DNA of 64,000 nucleotides from Hymenopus coronatus (GCA_030762935.1 CM060899.1:11825001-11889000); one strand, 5' to 3'; counted from the first letter of the stretch, positions 1 to 12,165 are shown. Made by a program: numbers and translations. The notes: a model not told the origin generated them from the letters alone.

Positions 1-199
1 TTGTAGGATTTTTGGCAATAGTGAATGGCTGAGAAGATATAGCATCGCAGACCAACAGGCAGAGCTGAAAAGAAATTAATTTAAATATGGGTTAGTTCTC
101 TTTGCCATAGTAAAAACAATAACATATTCTGGATAAAAAAACTGCAGGTGATTGCAGACAGTGGCCCATTAATATTGTTAAAACTTGAAAAGAAAATTA

Positions 200-1265
200 T
201 AAAATTCAGAGCTCTCTTATGTTTTTGCCTCGAAACTGGTGACAAAATCTTAAAGAAGTATTTGGTTAGTGCTAAAAAAAAAATTATATTAACTTTTTAA
301 TTCAGAACAATGTCCTGTACAATGTGCTAAAATAATAAGACAAAGTGTTAAGGATACTGTAAATGAAGTGAAATTGTTTAGTATAAATGCTGATGAAGCT
401 TCCAATATTTCAGAAACTGAGCAGCTACCTGTTTGTTTACAGTATGTCAGCTTTGCCTATGTTTTGGAGACAACTTTTTGGCATTTGTGCGTGTGTATGT
501 ATGATCTCACTGGTAAGAACTTGCTAAGGCAATCATAGAAGAGGTCTCAGCTTTGGTTTAAATCTGAGCAATCTAGTGCAATAGGGTATGATGGTGCTTC
601 ATTTATGACTAGAAAATTTAACATCGTTCAACCTACAGTAAAACACCTATGTCCAAAATCTCTATTTAGTCATTGTGCTAGTCATAGATGAATTTAGCCT
701 TGTCCTATGCTCTGATTACAACACACATGTATAATTGTTTAGGTACTCTGAGTAATATTTGTTTTTTTTTTGCAATAAACTTAAGAATAGTGTTAATGAA
801 CTGTTGTCTTCCAGTAAGAAATCCAGAATGATTGACTTTTGTAACACAATATTCTTTGTGGGCATGATTCCTTCATTGTGTTTGTGGAACTTCTGCAACT
901 TACTGTCCAAAGGCTTCAGGTTATTTCCATAGTCAAATAATCAGTCAAAGACTGCAACAGTACTACTGGTAGCCATAAACATCCTTTCTCGTTTTTATAT
1001 TGACCCATCTTTCACTGTCTCCTTTCAACTTATTTTTGAAGACCAAAACATGATCCTAGCTCTGGTTTGGCATATTCCAATGACTAATTAAAGTGCTGAA
1101 GAAGTTCACAAAATTCTTTAGCTGTATTAGATTACAATAAAGTCCTATTTGATTCTAAAATCGATATTCAAAGACCAGCAGAGAAGTAGATGTAGAATAA
1201 AAATTACCCTGCAGATACAGTACAGGAAAATTAGGAAGTGTCTTTATTCCATGCAATGTTGAATT
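200..1265 (+). pseudogene. Decayed hAT-like transposase (DUF4371 type)
   Basis: Translating all three plus frames gives an ordered series of matches to the hAT-related DUF4371 transposase family. Near 208 there is FRALLCFCLETGDKILKKYL, near 385 FSINADEASNISETEQLPV with the family's DEA..IS..EQ signature, near 585 GYDGASFM, near 670 HCASHR followed one frame over by NLALSYAL, and near 1180 NYPADTV, which resembles the conserved region upstream of the C-terminal dimerisation domain. The reading moves between frames and carries several stops (for example near 690 and 1190), so it cannot make an active enzyme. Terminal inverted repeats were not found; the 5' end may lie left of the window. The order of motifs makes the family assignment fairly safe, but exact ends are not. 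Confidence 0.75.
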
Positions 1266-1320
1266 AATTTTTAATTTTAAAGAACTTTTGAACAGTAGAA
1301 AGTTGATATATAGTTTGCAT

Positions 1321-1556
1321 TTTTTTTTTTTTTTTTTTTTTTTTGTAGTGTTGAATGCCTGGCATCTCAGGCAATGATACTAGTGATACATAAAATGAAG
1401 ATGGTGCACCGGAGGAATGCGATGGCAGGAGAACCCAGAGAAAACCCATCCCTGCGCTGCTTTGTCCACCACAAATCTCATATGTGGTCATTTGGAGATA
1501 AACCCAGGCCATCTAGGCGAGAGGTGAGTGGTCTAACCTCTCGGCCACAGTATGGC
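1321..1556 (-). repeat. SINE-1 copy (tRNA-derived), full length
   Basis: Read on the minus strand: a tRNA-like head with A box near 1540 and a B box, a central domain containing the conserved TTTTCTCTGGGTTCTCC, and a 3' end GGCATTCAACACTAC followed by a 24-base A tail (T run 1321-1344). At least ten copies of this family occur in the window. The central domain resembles, from memory, the Nin-type conserved domain of metazoan SINEs; that name is tentative. Polymerase III transcription is inferred from the A and B boxes. Confidence 0.85.
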
Positions 1557-1935
1557 CTACTGTTTGCTTTTGATATTTTTTCACCTACAAATGTAGAAGA
1601 AACTACAGTTAATAAATTAGAGAAGCTTCTCAATTTAAACATTAATTGGAAGGGATGCTGTTGAATAAGTTGAAGAGGGCAAATTATGCCTATTGCAACC
1701 ATAGGCTGCCCTGAGGGAAGAGGCTGATGGTAAACCTGGTTGTGCCCATTATGATGATGCTGGTTGGTATAATCAGCACTGAGGAAGGAGATGTGTGATT
1801 TTGCCCTACTGCCACCAGCATGAGTGGCTTTCTTCATAAGTGATAGCTGATTGCCAGCATCCATTGTTAAATTGCATTAATGGACACATGTGCCATTCCA
1901 AGTTCTTTGACATCAAAGCTGTGCATTGCTACATC
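1557..1935. other. Unassigned stretch
   Basis: No family recognised. The minus strand is open from 1864 to 1478 and encodes a His-rich patch (HHHNGHNQVYHQP) near 1750, but the frame runs on into the SINE at its 3' end, so it is not supported as a gene. Confidence 0.3.
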
Positions 1936-4262
1936 TTAGTGAGTTTGTGCATCAGGCTCAGCTCATTTTGTCCAGACCTTCCAGTCTCTACAATTCTCCT
2001 CATTTGCATCATTGTCATTCCCATTCTTTCAATTGTATTCTCCCAGTTCGTCCACAGTCATCCCTTACTCATTTCCATTACTTGCTTTATTTTCCTTTCT
2101 TCAGGCTTTCTATGGACATGACCGTGCTATTTCATAGTCTGTCTTGTATATTATTATTTAATGCTTTCTTTTGTTTTGCCTCTTCCCTTATTTTTTTCAG
2201 TCCTAATCCTCTCTTTTCTGGTCTTACCCACCATTCTTCTATGTATCTCATTTTGGCTGCTGTCACTTTACTCATATGTCTCTCCTGCATTGGTAGACTT
2301 TCCATTCCATATTGTATTATATACCTATTACTGATTAAAATATTTGCATTTTCGTCTTCTTGTTAATCTCCTTCTTTCCAACCGCTGTATTATATCATTC
2401 CATCATTGCTTTTTTAGCTTGATTTTAAACCTCTTGCTCTAGTTTTTCATGTCTGCTTATTATTGTTCCCAGGTTCTCATATCAATCCACTTACTCCAAC
2501 TGATTATTTCTCTCTTTTCTTTTGATATCCTCATCACATTATTCTGGTCCTTATTAATTCTCATGCCCATTCTCTCCAATTTGTCACACCATTCTACCAT
2601 TGCTTGCTGAAGTCTATCCTTGGTGTCTGTTATCAAAAATATCATCTGCATATAGGAGTGCCTGTAAATATTCTGGTCTCAGTCTCCAGTTTCCAATGTT
2701 ACTTCCTTATGTTCTTCTCTTATAGATCTTATGTATTTTGTCCATAAATGTTATAAATAACATTGGACTAAGGCTATCTACGTGCTTTATACCTCTTCAC
2801 AGTAAATTCCCCTGATAACTCTCCATCCATCCGCACTATTCCTCTTCATGTAGTTGCATTTGAAAGTCTCATTGGCATTTCTTTGCCTCTAGGCTTGACA
2901 TATTACTTTCTTGGTACCATATTAAATGCTGTCTTCAGGTCTATGAAAGCAAGAATCAAATCTTTGTTTTTCTCAATAGTTGTTGTTAGAGTAATACATA
3001 TGGTTCTTCCTCGAGGTACTATTCTACTACCTTTCTTAATCTTCTTTCCAATACACTTGTATATATTTTATAGATTATAAATGATAAACTATCTGCTCTA
3101 TAGCTATCACAATCGTTATTGTCCTTATGTATGGGTATTATTTGCCTATTCTCCATTCGTTGGGAATCTTATTTTCATTCCCCACTCTTTGGCATAGTTT
3201 TCTTATCATTTTATTTGCTATTTTCCCTCTCTATTTAATTAGCTCTTGGGACTATGTCATGCATTCCTGCTACCCTCTCATTTTTAATTCTGCCCAATAT
3301 TATTTCATTATCTACTGAATCTATATTGCCTTCTCTCAGTTGATCTCTTATTTTAGATTATAGTCTGTATACTTCCTACTCACCTTCCTCCTCTACAAAA
3401 TTTGCTCAAAGAATCTTCTGCATGCCTTGAGTAATTCTTTCCTTTCTGTATATGTTTTATATCTTCCTTTATTGATCTTACTCTTTTGTTGTATTTTCCT
3501 ATTCATGCTTTTACTCTTCTCCAGGAGCCTCCGGTACTTTTGTCTTTAGCTTCTGTTTCTCTCTTATTTCCGAATTCCTCCCAGCTTTAATTTTGCTTCC
3601 TTCACTACCTATTTAAATTCAATTCCTTTCTCTGTATACCTTTGTCTATTCTGTTCACTTTTACTTTGCATTTATTTTTTATCATACCTCTTTCTTGATC
3701 ACCACTTTTCCTTTTGCTCCCTCATTCCAACATGGACTTCGCTTCACACACAAGGGCCGCGCCGATGCCGAGTGGCTAGATCATTCGACTCTCACTCAAA
3801 CGGCCGGGATTCGATCCCAAGCGACCGCATGTGAGATTTGTAGTGGACAAAGCTGCGCTGGACAGGTTTTCTCCGGGTACTCCGGTTTTCCCCGCCATCG
3901 CATTCCACCGGTGCTCCATCATCATTCATGTACCATCAGTGTCACCATCTGCGGTGCCATAAGTAGTTAAAAAAAAACACACTGCTCTATTACCTTCTCA
4001 AACTGGTTCCACCTTGTATCCAAACCCTACTGCTAGACAACGTACTTGCTGTATCTCCTCCTTCCTTGGCGACATCACTTTCTTTCCAGTCACTTCCTTC
4101 TTTCCACTCTTTTGTGGCATGCATGATGGTATTGTGTCAACCTCCGCCTGTTCTCTGATTGCACTCCTTTCAACTGCTTGCTGTGATGACGTACCGTTAC
4201 ACTGAGTATCCATTCCCGCTTGCCTTTGGTTGCCCTTTGGACTTCCCGTCTTCGTTGATGTT
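1936..4262 (-). pseudogene. LINE F: decayed endonuclease-type LINE, linker to C-terminus
   Basis: The minus strand reads, 5' to 3': a linker region (KKVMSPRKEEIQ, near 4095), a SINE insertion at 3756-3978, then reverse transcriptase remnants such as the thumb-side segment ITDTKDRLQQAMVEWCDKLE followed by GMRINKD (2640-2520), and a C-terminal region with KVTAAKMRYIEEWWV (near 2260) and WTNWENTIERMGM (near 2045). These are the usual motifs of the non-LTR polymerases common in insects and other arthropods, where the segment after the catalytic YADD reads L..T...LQ.A...W...L...G. Stops and frame changes are frequent. The clade cannot be set from these fragments. Confidence 0.65.
3756..3978 (+). 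repeat. SINE-1 copy inside LINE F
   Basis: Head GCCGCGCCGATGCCGAGTGG (A box TGCCGAGTGG), B box GATTCGATCCC near 3808, then the body with TTTTCTCCGGGTACTCCGG and a 3' end GTGCCATAAGTAG followed by an A-rich tail. LINE F coding matches resume on both sides, so the SINE inserted later. Confidence 0.9.
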
Positions 4263-4307
4263 TCAAACCACAGATATAGAGAGATTATATTGGAAATGGC
4301 CTTTCCC

Positions 4308-5149
4308 TATGCATTGTTGTTGGTGAAGCACGTTCTTGCTAAACCGCCATTTTTAGACTACAGTTTTGAGTTGAAAACGCCTTGTGTGAGTTAAATGCAT
4401 AACCAAAAATAAGATTTTGTGGTGTTAAGTGTACAATTAAGCAGTAAATTTACACTGTAAGTTTTAAATCAGTATAATGGTCAATACCTGTGTAGAATTT
4501 GGTTATAGTTTCTCGAATAGCAGAAGCAGAAACAAGGAATGGGAAATGTGTTGCAATACATAGGTTAGCGTACTTCTTTAAGTGATGTTGTGGTTTTAAA
4601 TGTTCAATTAAGCAGTAAACTTGGAGTGCAAGTTTTAAACCAGTATAATGGTCAATACCTGTGTGGGTTTGGTTGTAGTTTCTCGAATAACATAAGTAAA
4701 AACAAGGAAAGGGAAATGGTTTCAGTACATAGGTTAGTGATTTTTCGGAAATATGTAATACATTATCAACAGAACCGTAAGAATAAGAGGCATGTTTCTC
4801 GGACTCGGAATGCAATGGTAATTAGCACAATATTGCTAAATTGAAAGTCTTTATTAATATCACACATTCTACTTTTAAACCAAGAAATTAGAACAAAATG
4901 AAATTATGATCTTACCGTGATGTTTATTGCAATAATAGCAAATTATCAATAATAACTTCTGACAGGCCAAAAAAGGTGATTGTATTAAATATTCTTTCAA
5001 GCAGAGATCTATCCCCTTCCAATATTCTTTGTTTTTTACTTAAAAAAACAACTACTTCGACAGATGTTGTGTATGGTGTATAGGTAGTGAGTAGTACCAC
5101 AAGACACCGGCTAGTTAAAAAACGTACTTCAGCAAAATGCCAACAATAC
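4308..5149. mobile_element. Non-autonomous TIR element, copy 1
   Basis: This segment shares most of its length with 52962-54041. Its ends form a weak inverted repeat: left GAAGCACGTTCTTGCTAAAC (about 4324-4345) against right GTTAAAAAACGTACTTC (about 5114-5130, complementary sense). Inside, a unit of about 155 bp is present twice (about 4420-4575 and 4595-4750), each with AAGCAGTAAA, ACCTGTGTG and TTTCTCGAATA. The shared inner part continues through CCAAGAAATTAGA (about 4880) and AATAATAACTTCTGACA (about 4950). No coding potential. Probably a deletion-derived relative of an unidentified DNA transposon. Confidence 0.6.
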
Positions 5150-5785
5150 CGCCATGTGTTTCATATATTCTGGTCGCTGATTTATTATGCTGACTTATTT
5201 CCTAACACCACTCTCTACTGTCCCTTATTCCACTTTCTCTCTCTGTCACCACCTTCCCGTCAACCCATAACCGTAAATTGCAAATATAAGCCTGTTTCCC
5301 TTCCGTTCTTGTCGTTTTCATTGGTTGTAATAATTTTCTTATCCGTGCTCTTTTTTTTCATGGATAGGTCTCTGTTTATAAATATGTTTGTTCCGCTAAA
5401 CATTTTTGACAGTTGCCAATATATTAAAAACGTCGGAGAAATGATCCAAATAATCATAGAGGAACAAGTCTTCTGAACTCAGCTTATAACCTTTCTCAAT
5501 AATCGCTCAAAATCTTTACAGATGGAGAGAAAGAACAAGCTGAATTTAGAAGGGACATTCATGTAGCGATAATGTATTAAGTGTTTAAGGAATTTAAAAA
5601 AAAGAAAATAAAAAAGATGAAATATATATATAAGTACTAGAGTTATTATAAATTTATGCATACCAAAATCGGAACTAATAATATCAAACCAAGGAGTAAG
5701 ACAATATACACATAGATTATCTTATAAAAACCCAGAAAAAACTATTGCATCCAGGAATGCGATTGAATAGGGATTCATATGAAAA
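5150..5785. other. Nothing recognised
   Basis: A+T-rich DNA with pyrimidine-rich patches near 5215-5270. The open frames here (5087-5476 plus, 5260-5457 minus) overlap on opposite strands and have low-complexity compositions with no family resemblance. Confidence 0.3.
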
Positions 5786-5789
5786 CATA

Positions 5790-6445
5790 ATGTTATACCA
5801 GATGAAATCGAAATATTACAGAACAGCGAAGAAAACCTACAGCGCTCTATTTATAAATTCTACCAACTGGATAATGTATATAACTTAAACATGTCTATAC
5901 AAAGACCAAAATAATGGCTCATCAAGGAAATACCCAGTGAGAATAAAAATATGTATAGAACATAATATCCTGGAACAAGTAAAATTTTTAATTATTTAGG
6001 TCTTAAGCTTTGACCTCGATAGAGTTATAGAAAACAAGATATATAGATTGTCAATAAACACGTGGAACAGTAAATAGAAAGTTTCAAAATAAAATTAGGA
6101 AAGAAAAATTAAGTTCTACCAGCCCATGGCGGTCCCTGTACTCATGTATGGTAGTGAATCGTGAATAGCGAAAGTGAAAGATAAAAGCAAAATTCAGTCA
6201 GCGGAAATGAGATTTTTTTGAAGAATTAAGGATGAAGTAATTAGAGAAGAATTGAATAGTTATAAATTATCAGATAAAATTGAAGAAAATAAACATAATT
6301 GGAAAGAGCACATGCACCGTATGAGTGGAAAAGGGATACTACTAGTAATTAATTGATATAAACCGTTAAGGAAAACAGACGTCTGACGTTCAAGAAAAAT
6401 ATGGGAGTAAAGTAAAGAAGAAGAAGAAACAGTTTTGACATTTTC
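5790..6445 (+). pseudogene. LINE G: decayed LINE reverse transcriptase C-terminus
   Basis: Plus-strand matches in order: QNSEENLQRSIYKFYQL (about 5822), KIFNYLGL (about 5983), FYQPMAVPVLMYGSES (about 6115), IQSAEMRFF (about 6195), SDKIEENKHNWKEHMHRM (about 6270) and a terminal YKPLRKTDV (about 6360). This is the thumb and C-terminal region of endonuclease-type LINEs common in insects, usually written YGSE.W, IQ.AEM.FLRR and WKEH..RM. Several stops interrupt it. It faces LINE F across about 1.5 kb and is a different copy, not its continuation. Confidence 0.75.
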
Positions 6446-7099
6446 AGCACCTCACAAGCAAACTCTACCTAAGTAAATTTTACAATTATCAGTCTTGATC
6501 CTCGTATTTCCTACTCTGAAAGCTTCACCAATTTCTCAGCCCTGCAGTGTGTGCCAATTCAGGTTTCCTTAAAATGTCTCTTTAACCTCTTACATGGGCC
6601 ACACTCCATTATTTTCCTTTACACCAGCAATACTAGGTTGAAACTACGATACTTACTTTCCAAAGTCTCCATTCCTCCTTTCACCTCTCTTATTTCTGGT
6701 CTTGTTACCTACACTCCATTCTTCAAATCTTCTTTAATGTCAGTCAGTCTTCTCCATCACATTTATTTTATTTCCCAATTGTTCATCCATATCCTTTAAT
6801 CTAGTTAATAATTATTCTATAACATCCTTGTACCCATTAGGCCCAAGATTCATTTCAAATCATCCACTTAGTAATATTGTGCATATTATACATAAAAGAA
6901 GAAACATATTTGCTATTACTTCTTCATGTTCTTTATTATAGCCCCATTCCCTTTAATTCTATGAAATATGCCCATTCTTGCTGTATATGTTTCAATACTC
7001 ACTCCTATTGCTACTTGTTCCTTTCTTTCATTATCTCCAGGATCTCACACCATACACTTTCTCTCTCACCGCTAGCTTAGGACTCCCATTAATTCCTTT
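6446..7099. other. Unassigned, pyrimidine-rich plus strand
   Basis: No clear family. The minus strand has faint LINE-like stretches but too broken to call. Confidence 0.25.
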
Positions 7100-7347
7100 A
7101 GTTTTTGTTGTTGTTATTATTATTATTGATGTGAGGATGATTGTGATTGTTGTTATTGAATTGAATTATTATCTTCTTATTCCTTTTGTTATCGTTCCTT
7201 ATTGTTATTATTACTGTAACTAGTGCTAGTGTTAGTATTATTATTAGCATTATAGTTGTTATTGCTATTATTAGTATTTCTATTACTGTTATTGTTTCTT
7301 ATTATTGTTGTAGTTATGGATATTGTCATAATTTATTATTATTATTG

Positions 7348-7378
<31 letters not shown>

Positions 7379-7400
7379 CATTAGTATTATTATTGTTAAC
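7100..7400. repeat. ATT/GTT-rich low-complexity tract
   Basis: Imperfect trinucleotide-type repeats of TTATTG and TTATTA; the purest run of ATT units is about 7336-7380. Open frames across it encode Ile, Val and Leu runs and are artefacts of composition. Confidence 0.85.
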
Positions 7401-7964
7401 TAAAAATCTCATGCATAATACATTATTGCATGTATCTATAGCAAATTTTATAATCTAAATCTATGTAATAATCAGAATACCCACCGTCGTTAACGATACC
7501 CTACAAAATTCTTGTCCTCTGCCTTTCCTATTAGTTTATGATCATGATTTAGTTTCTTCTTCCATAAAGTGGTGAGAGAAAGTGTTTTCACCATGTAAAT
7601 CATCTCTCACAGATCGGCATCGGCTTTTAGAAATGTTCCAGCTTCAAATCTTATATAAATAATAGCAGTGAAAAATACATATATGTAAACAACAACAATA
7701 CCAAAAATAAAACATTTATAAATGACAAGGAGTATGTATATGTAAATACCAATAATACTAACATTAAAACATATGAATGACAAGGATTAATTTGAAGCTG
7801 GCAAACAAAATCTAGATAAACATGATAAAGATCAGAAACTGCAGCACATGATCTGGAACCGACTGATCTGTCCACAAAGCTCCTTAAAGGTTGGTTTCTA
7901 CATTTTGAATGAGGACTGATCTTGTCTCTAACTAGTAGTAATATTTTCATATGGGTGGCCCAAA
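7401..7964. other. Nothing recognised before LINE E
   Basis: A+T-rich. The minus-strand frame 7950-7651 is hydrophobic and resembles no family. The end of LINE E is placed at about 7965 only because the ORF1 frame begins soon after. Confidence 0.3.
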
Positions 7965-8030
7965 ACTGCTAGGGTCATCAGCACCATATATGGAAATATA
8001 TTTATTTACATTCTGATATAATAATTGTAC

Positions 8031-9100
8031 ATGAGAAGCAGTCACAGAGAAAACATAACTTTAAATGAAACATTTGTAACTACAACTGACCAAATGTTGC
8101 TTCCTCTGAGCAAGTATCTTTATAAACAACGTTTCGATATAATTCTGAAATTATTGCCGAGGCGGAGAGTAGGAGGAAATTTACACAAACAGTTTTCTTG
8201 GCAGAGAAGTAAAAGCAATTTTCCATACTTCAGATGGAATTAACAGTCTAGAGCATTCTTGTTATCTGTGTTATTGGTGATAGGTGAGGTAGAAATAAAC
8301 CCAGGACCAGTGCAAGAGGCGGTGAAATGCCAGACATTCAAGAAAAACGTACGGATGGGCCTTCTCTGCAGTCTCTGTATGAACTGGTTTCATTTCAGCT
8401 GCCAAAAAATAAAGAAAACACAACAAATTGAAGACAGTTGGAGGTGTATTCAGTGTGAGAAAACCCACATGTTAATGGAAAAAGAAAGGAAAGAAATTAA
8501 AATGATGGATGAGATTCGGCGGCTGAGAGTAAAGTTGCAGCAAGCCGAAGAACAAATACGACACTTGAAAGAAGAAATGAAAATATTAAAAACTCCGGAG
8601 GTGCATACAAAGCGGGAACAATGTTTGTTGGTGGGAGACTCAATAATAAAGCATGTTAGACATCACAGTGCAGAGTTGACTGTAGAGTGCTTCCCTGGAA
8701 TAAGAACGGAACAGATGAGGCACGTTGTGGAGCAGCAGGAGCAAAGAAATCCGGAAACGGTAATTGTGCATGTAGGATCAAATGACCTGAGGGGAAGCAT
8801 AGACCACATTATGGGGAACATGTACGATTTGGCTACAACAATGAAGAGTAAATTTCTAAAATAATTTTAAGTGGAGTGGTACGACGCAGAGACGTAACCT
8901 GGCGCAAGGTTGGTAAAGTAAATGATTCATTTCAATGGGTGGCAGAGTGACTGGGTCTTCTCTTTATTGACCCAAACTCCTGGTTGGGTGATAATGATTT
9001 AGGGCGTGATGGTGTGCACCTAAATAGGAGAGGAGCGGCGTCATTGGCGTCACTTTTCACTAGAGTGGCTGCATCGTTCGGCGGAGGACGGCGCTGGACG
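8031..9100 (+). pseudogene. LINE E ORF1 protein (2A-like, PHD-like, SGNH esterase)
   Basis: The frame from the ATG at 8031 is broken once by TAA at 8241, then continues through LLVIGEVEINPGP, a Cys/His cluster CSLCMNWFHFSC..IQC (PHD-like, about 8310-8460), a charged coiled coil (about 8480-8590) and the esterase block LLVGDSIIKHV (GDS nucleophile, about 8628) with VHVGSNDL (about 8770). A frameshift near 8865 moves the reading to LSGVVRRRDVTWRKVG, and DGVHLNRRG (about 9010) gives the DxxH catalytic pair. A stop near 8942 lies where a Trp codon is likely. In this family ORF1 proteins bind RNA and may act on membranes or chaperone the RNA; the esterase role is not settled. The finger after the 2A motif would be the mature N-terminus if the 2A works. 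Confidence 0.8.
8283..8309 (+). other. 2A-like ribosome-skipping motif in LINE E ORF1
   Basis: The residues are G-E-V-E-I-N-P-G-P, preceded by the hydrophobic run LLSVLLVI. The known 2A signature is D-V/I-E-x-N-P-G-P, at which ribosomes release the chain before the last Pro. Here the first Asp is Glu, and the rest is intact. 2A-like sequences near the N-terminus of ORF1 are reported for several APE-type LINEs, including CR1 relatives. Whether the Glu form works cannot be seen from sequence. Confidence 0.75.
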
Positions 9101-9254
9101 AGACGAGGACGGTGATGAACACGACGGTGACGCATCTGGCGAGGGGGGCTGCGGACGAGACGAGGAAGGTGACGGACGGGATGAGGCCGATGGCAACTGA
9201 CAATGGAACTGTGGGAACGCCGACGAAAAACCTAATAGTAAAGGTGAGTCTCTA

Positions 9255-11960
9255 GTGATTTTGCAGGTAAATTGTCGAAGTATCTTAAACAAAAAACTAG
9301 AATTCTCAAACTTAATAGATGCTTATAATCCAGATGTAGTAATAGGTACCGAATCATGGCTTCATCCAGATATTACCAACGCTGAAGTATTAGGGAATAA
9401 CCTCACGACAGTAAGAAGAGATAGGAATGGCAGAGTAGGTGGGATATTTATTTGTGTCAAGAATATATACATTGCTGTCGAATTATGGAGGGATGAGGAA
9501 TATGAAATCTTACAGGTAAAAATTTCAGGAAACTATAGTAAAAGTTAATGGCAGGTATTAGGAATATATAGGCCACCAGGTGATCACTTAGGGTCACTAA
9601 AATCACGAATTCTTAAGAGTAACATGGCCAGTGAGCAGGTAATTGTAGGGGGAGACCTAAATCTTCCGCGAGTTAACTGGGCGGGTGACGTGAGGGGTGG
9701 TGAATCGCAGGCTATTGTTAATGACCAGGTTTGGGAAGGTAGCCTTGTTCAAACTGTAAAAACCCCAACCAGAGAAGGGGCGGTTTTGGGCATATTTCTT
9801 GTAAAGCCAGAAGAAGCTGTACTAAAATGCGAGGTTTTCCCAGGTATAAGTGACCATAACTGCGTATTATTTAAAGTAGAAGGAATACGTGCCAAGTTTC
9901 ACACGGATGAAATGAGACACTTTTACCAGTATTACAAAGGAGACATTCCGAGGCTGCAAAAATTCTTAAACGAAAAATATTCGCTGTGGTCCCAATCTGG
10001 AAGCTCGGTAGAAGAAATATGGCAACATTTTACAAAATTATTATGGAAGCAACATATAAATTTATAATCCGTAAAGTGCTAACTAAAAACCCTGACCCGG
10101 AACACTACAATTAAACAGTAAAACGGCTAAAGAAACAAGTCAGGAGAGCATATAGTTCACGAAAAATTAGTAATCACGCACATAAATTCCGAGTTTTGTC
10201 AAACAAACTTCTATTATAAAGGTTACCGCGGAAGAGCATTTCTTAAAAAGTATTCTCTCGTCTGACAGGAATAATTGGCAGCAATTTTTTAAATTTGTGA
10301 GAAGGCGCAGGGGAAACGCAGAAATCAAGAATGGAAATATAGTAATGGCCGATTCATTGTTAAAAGCTGAAGTGTTTAATCAATATTTCGCTTCAATTTT
10401 TCGAGTAAAGAACAATGTCAGTATTATAAGAACGGAAGGGTCCCCTATGACAGTGAAACCAAGGGACATTAGAAGACGATTAGCTAAATTAGAAAAAAAT
10501 AAATCAGTCGGGCCAGATGGCATTTCGGGTGACTTTCTTAAGATTGGAGGGGAGGCAATCGTGCCATACATACTGAAGCTATTCGAAGTAACAGTAAATA
10601 ACGGAAGTATACCGCAAGATTGGAAGCAGGCTATAGTTGTGCCTATTTATAAAGCAGGGGATCGAACAAATGCGGCAAACTATAGGCCAGTTAGTTTGAC
10701 ATCAGTAGTAAGCAAACAGGTTGAGCATCTTATAGCACAATATTTAAGACGCGAATGGGGTAAAACGCATTGGCTCTTCGAAGGCCAACATGGTTTCCGG
10801 AACGGACATTCTTGTGAGAGTCAACTAGTAGCTGTTTGTCAGGATGTAGCCGATACACTTGACGCGGGTGGAAAAGTACATGCTATAATAATTGAGTTTT
10901 CTAAAGCGTTTGACCTTGTACCTCATGGACGACTGATAGAAAAACTTTGTAATCTGCAAATAGACAACAGAGTGATAACTTGGATTCGGGAATTCTTGAG
11001 CGAACGAACCCAAAGAGTGCGGGTGGGAAATAAATTATCGTCTCCTACAAATGTAACTTCTGGTGTGCCCCAGGGAAGCGTGATCGGGCCGTTGTTTTTT
11101 TTAGCATATATAAATGATTTACGGGAAGGGATAACATCTCAGATTCGCCTATTTGCAGACGATTGTATAATCTATAGAAATGTTAGTGGTAAATGTGACA
11201 CATGTGATCTACAAGAAGATTTAAACAAAATTCAACTCTGGGCAAAATATAATAAAATGGAGATAAATCCAAACAAATGTAAAACAATTATATTTTCAAG
11301 GGCAAGAATAGTAGAAAACGTAACATATAAATTATACAGTAAGAAAATACTCAGAGTAAATAGCACCAGATATTTAGCGGTAATACTAAATCAAAGATTG
11401 GAGTGGGAGGAACATGTAAACTCGATCACTGGGAAGGTGTGGAAAGCGTTGCATTTCGTAATGAGGATTTTAAAACGCAGCAATGGAAAGTCGCGAAATT
11501 TGGCATACACTTCTTTAGTTCGACCAATATTAGAATATAGTGCTGCATGCTGGGATCCGTATCGGGTTGGGCAAAAACTGGCACTAGAGAGAGTTCAAAA
11601 AAAGAGGAGCTAAATTTGTAGACAGAAGTAAACGATTCGAAAATCATACCAGCACTGCTACTTCCTGGGAAACACTAGAAAAACGTAGGAGACGAGCAAG
11701 GCTATGTGTAATTTTTAGAGCCTATAAGGGAGAACCTGCATGGAGAGACATATCCAAACGATTATTAAAGCCATTATACTGTGGGTGGAATGATCACTCG
11801 GAATAAATAAGAAATGGGGAACAGAAAACAGACATAGGTAAATTTTCCTTCACAAATAAAACAATAAACGAATGGAACAAAATACCTGCAGATTTACTGG
11901 AGACTTTGCCTCAAAGTGTAAATAGTTTTAAAAAGAGACTAAAGAAGAGTGATTTATAGT
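9255..11960 (+). pseudogene. LINE E ORF2: endonuclease and reverse transcriptase
   Basis: Endonuclease: ILQVNCRSILNKKLEF (9258), TESWLHP (9350), IYRPPGD (9565), VGGDLNLPRVNW (9645) and SDHNCVLF (9850) form the usual APE motif order. A single TAA at 9546 breaks an otherwise continuous frame from 9255 to 10067. After a damaged linker, reverse transcriptase is open from 10297 to 11613: KNKSVGPDGISGDFLK, NYRPVSLTS, QHGFRNGHSC, SKAFDLVPH, GVPQGSVIGPLFF and catalytic FADDCIIYR (about 11151). An extra A in the run near 11595 shifts the frame; the C-terminus resumes as AAKFVDRSKRFENH and ends at SFKKRLKKSDL (stop 11957). The Asp-Asp pair is intact. Function in cis target-primed reverse transcription is known for the class. 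As it stands the copy is defective. Confidence 0.88.
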
Positions 11961-12165
11961 CAGTATAGTAAATAAAAATATTGCGTTATTATTACTGTTG
12001 TTACAATTATGTATATATTAGTACACTATGATGTCATTGGCATTTTAACAGGGTATAACTCACATTATTGTTTAACTCAATTGTATTGTACATTGTATTA
12101 TTATATTGAAAGCGCTGCCATCGGGCCACGCCCTAAGCAGTGAAATAAAGTATCTATCTATCTAA
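11961..12165 (+). other. LINE E 3' UTR and tail
   Basis: About 190 bp of A+T-rich UTR, then CGGGCCACGCCCTAAGCAG and GTGAAATAAAG, then TATC repeats to 12164. Such simple repeats replace poly(A) in CR1-type elements. Confidence 0.75.

Larger units (their letters stand above)
7965..12165 (+). mobile_element. LINE E: CR1-like non-LTR retrotransposon, near full length
   Basis: Complete architecture on the plus strand: ORF1 (8031 to about 9100) with a 2A-like motif, PHD-like finger, coiled coil and SGNH esterase; ORF2 (9255 to 11960) with endonuclease and reverse transcriptase; a 3' UTR; and a terminal tail of TATC units at about 12151-12164 preceded by GTGAAATAAAG. A PHD finger plus esterase in ORF1 and a short tandem-repeat tail instead of poly(A) are hallmarks of the CR1 group. 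Lesions are few: stops at 8241, near 8942 and at 9546, frameshifts near 8865, 10068-10300 and 11598, plus scattered changes. It directly abuts the truncated end of LINE A, so it may have inserted into it. Confidence 0.85.

Noticed and set aside
7186..7458. Ile/Val/Leu-rich membrane-like frame
   Set aside because: Encoded by ATT/GTT low-complexity DNA.
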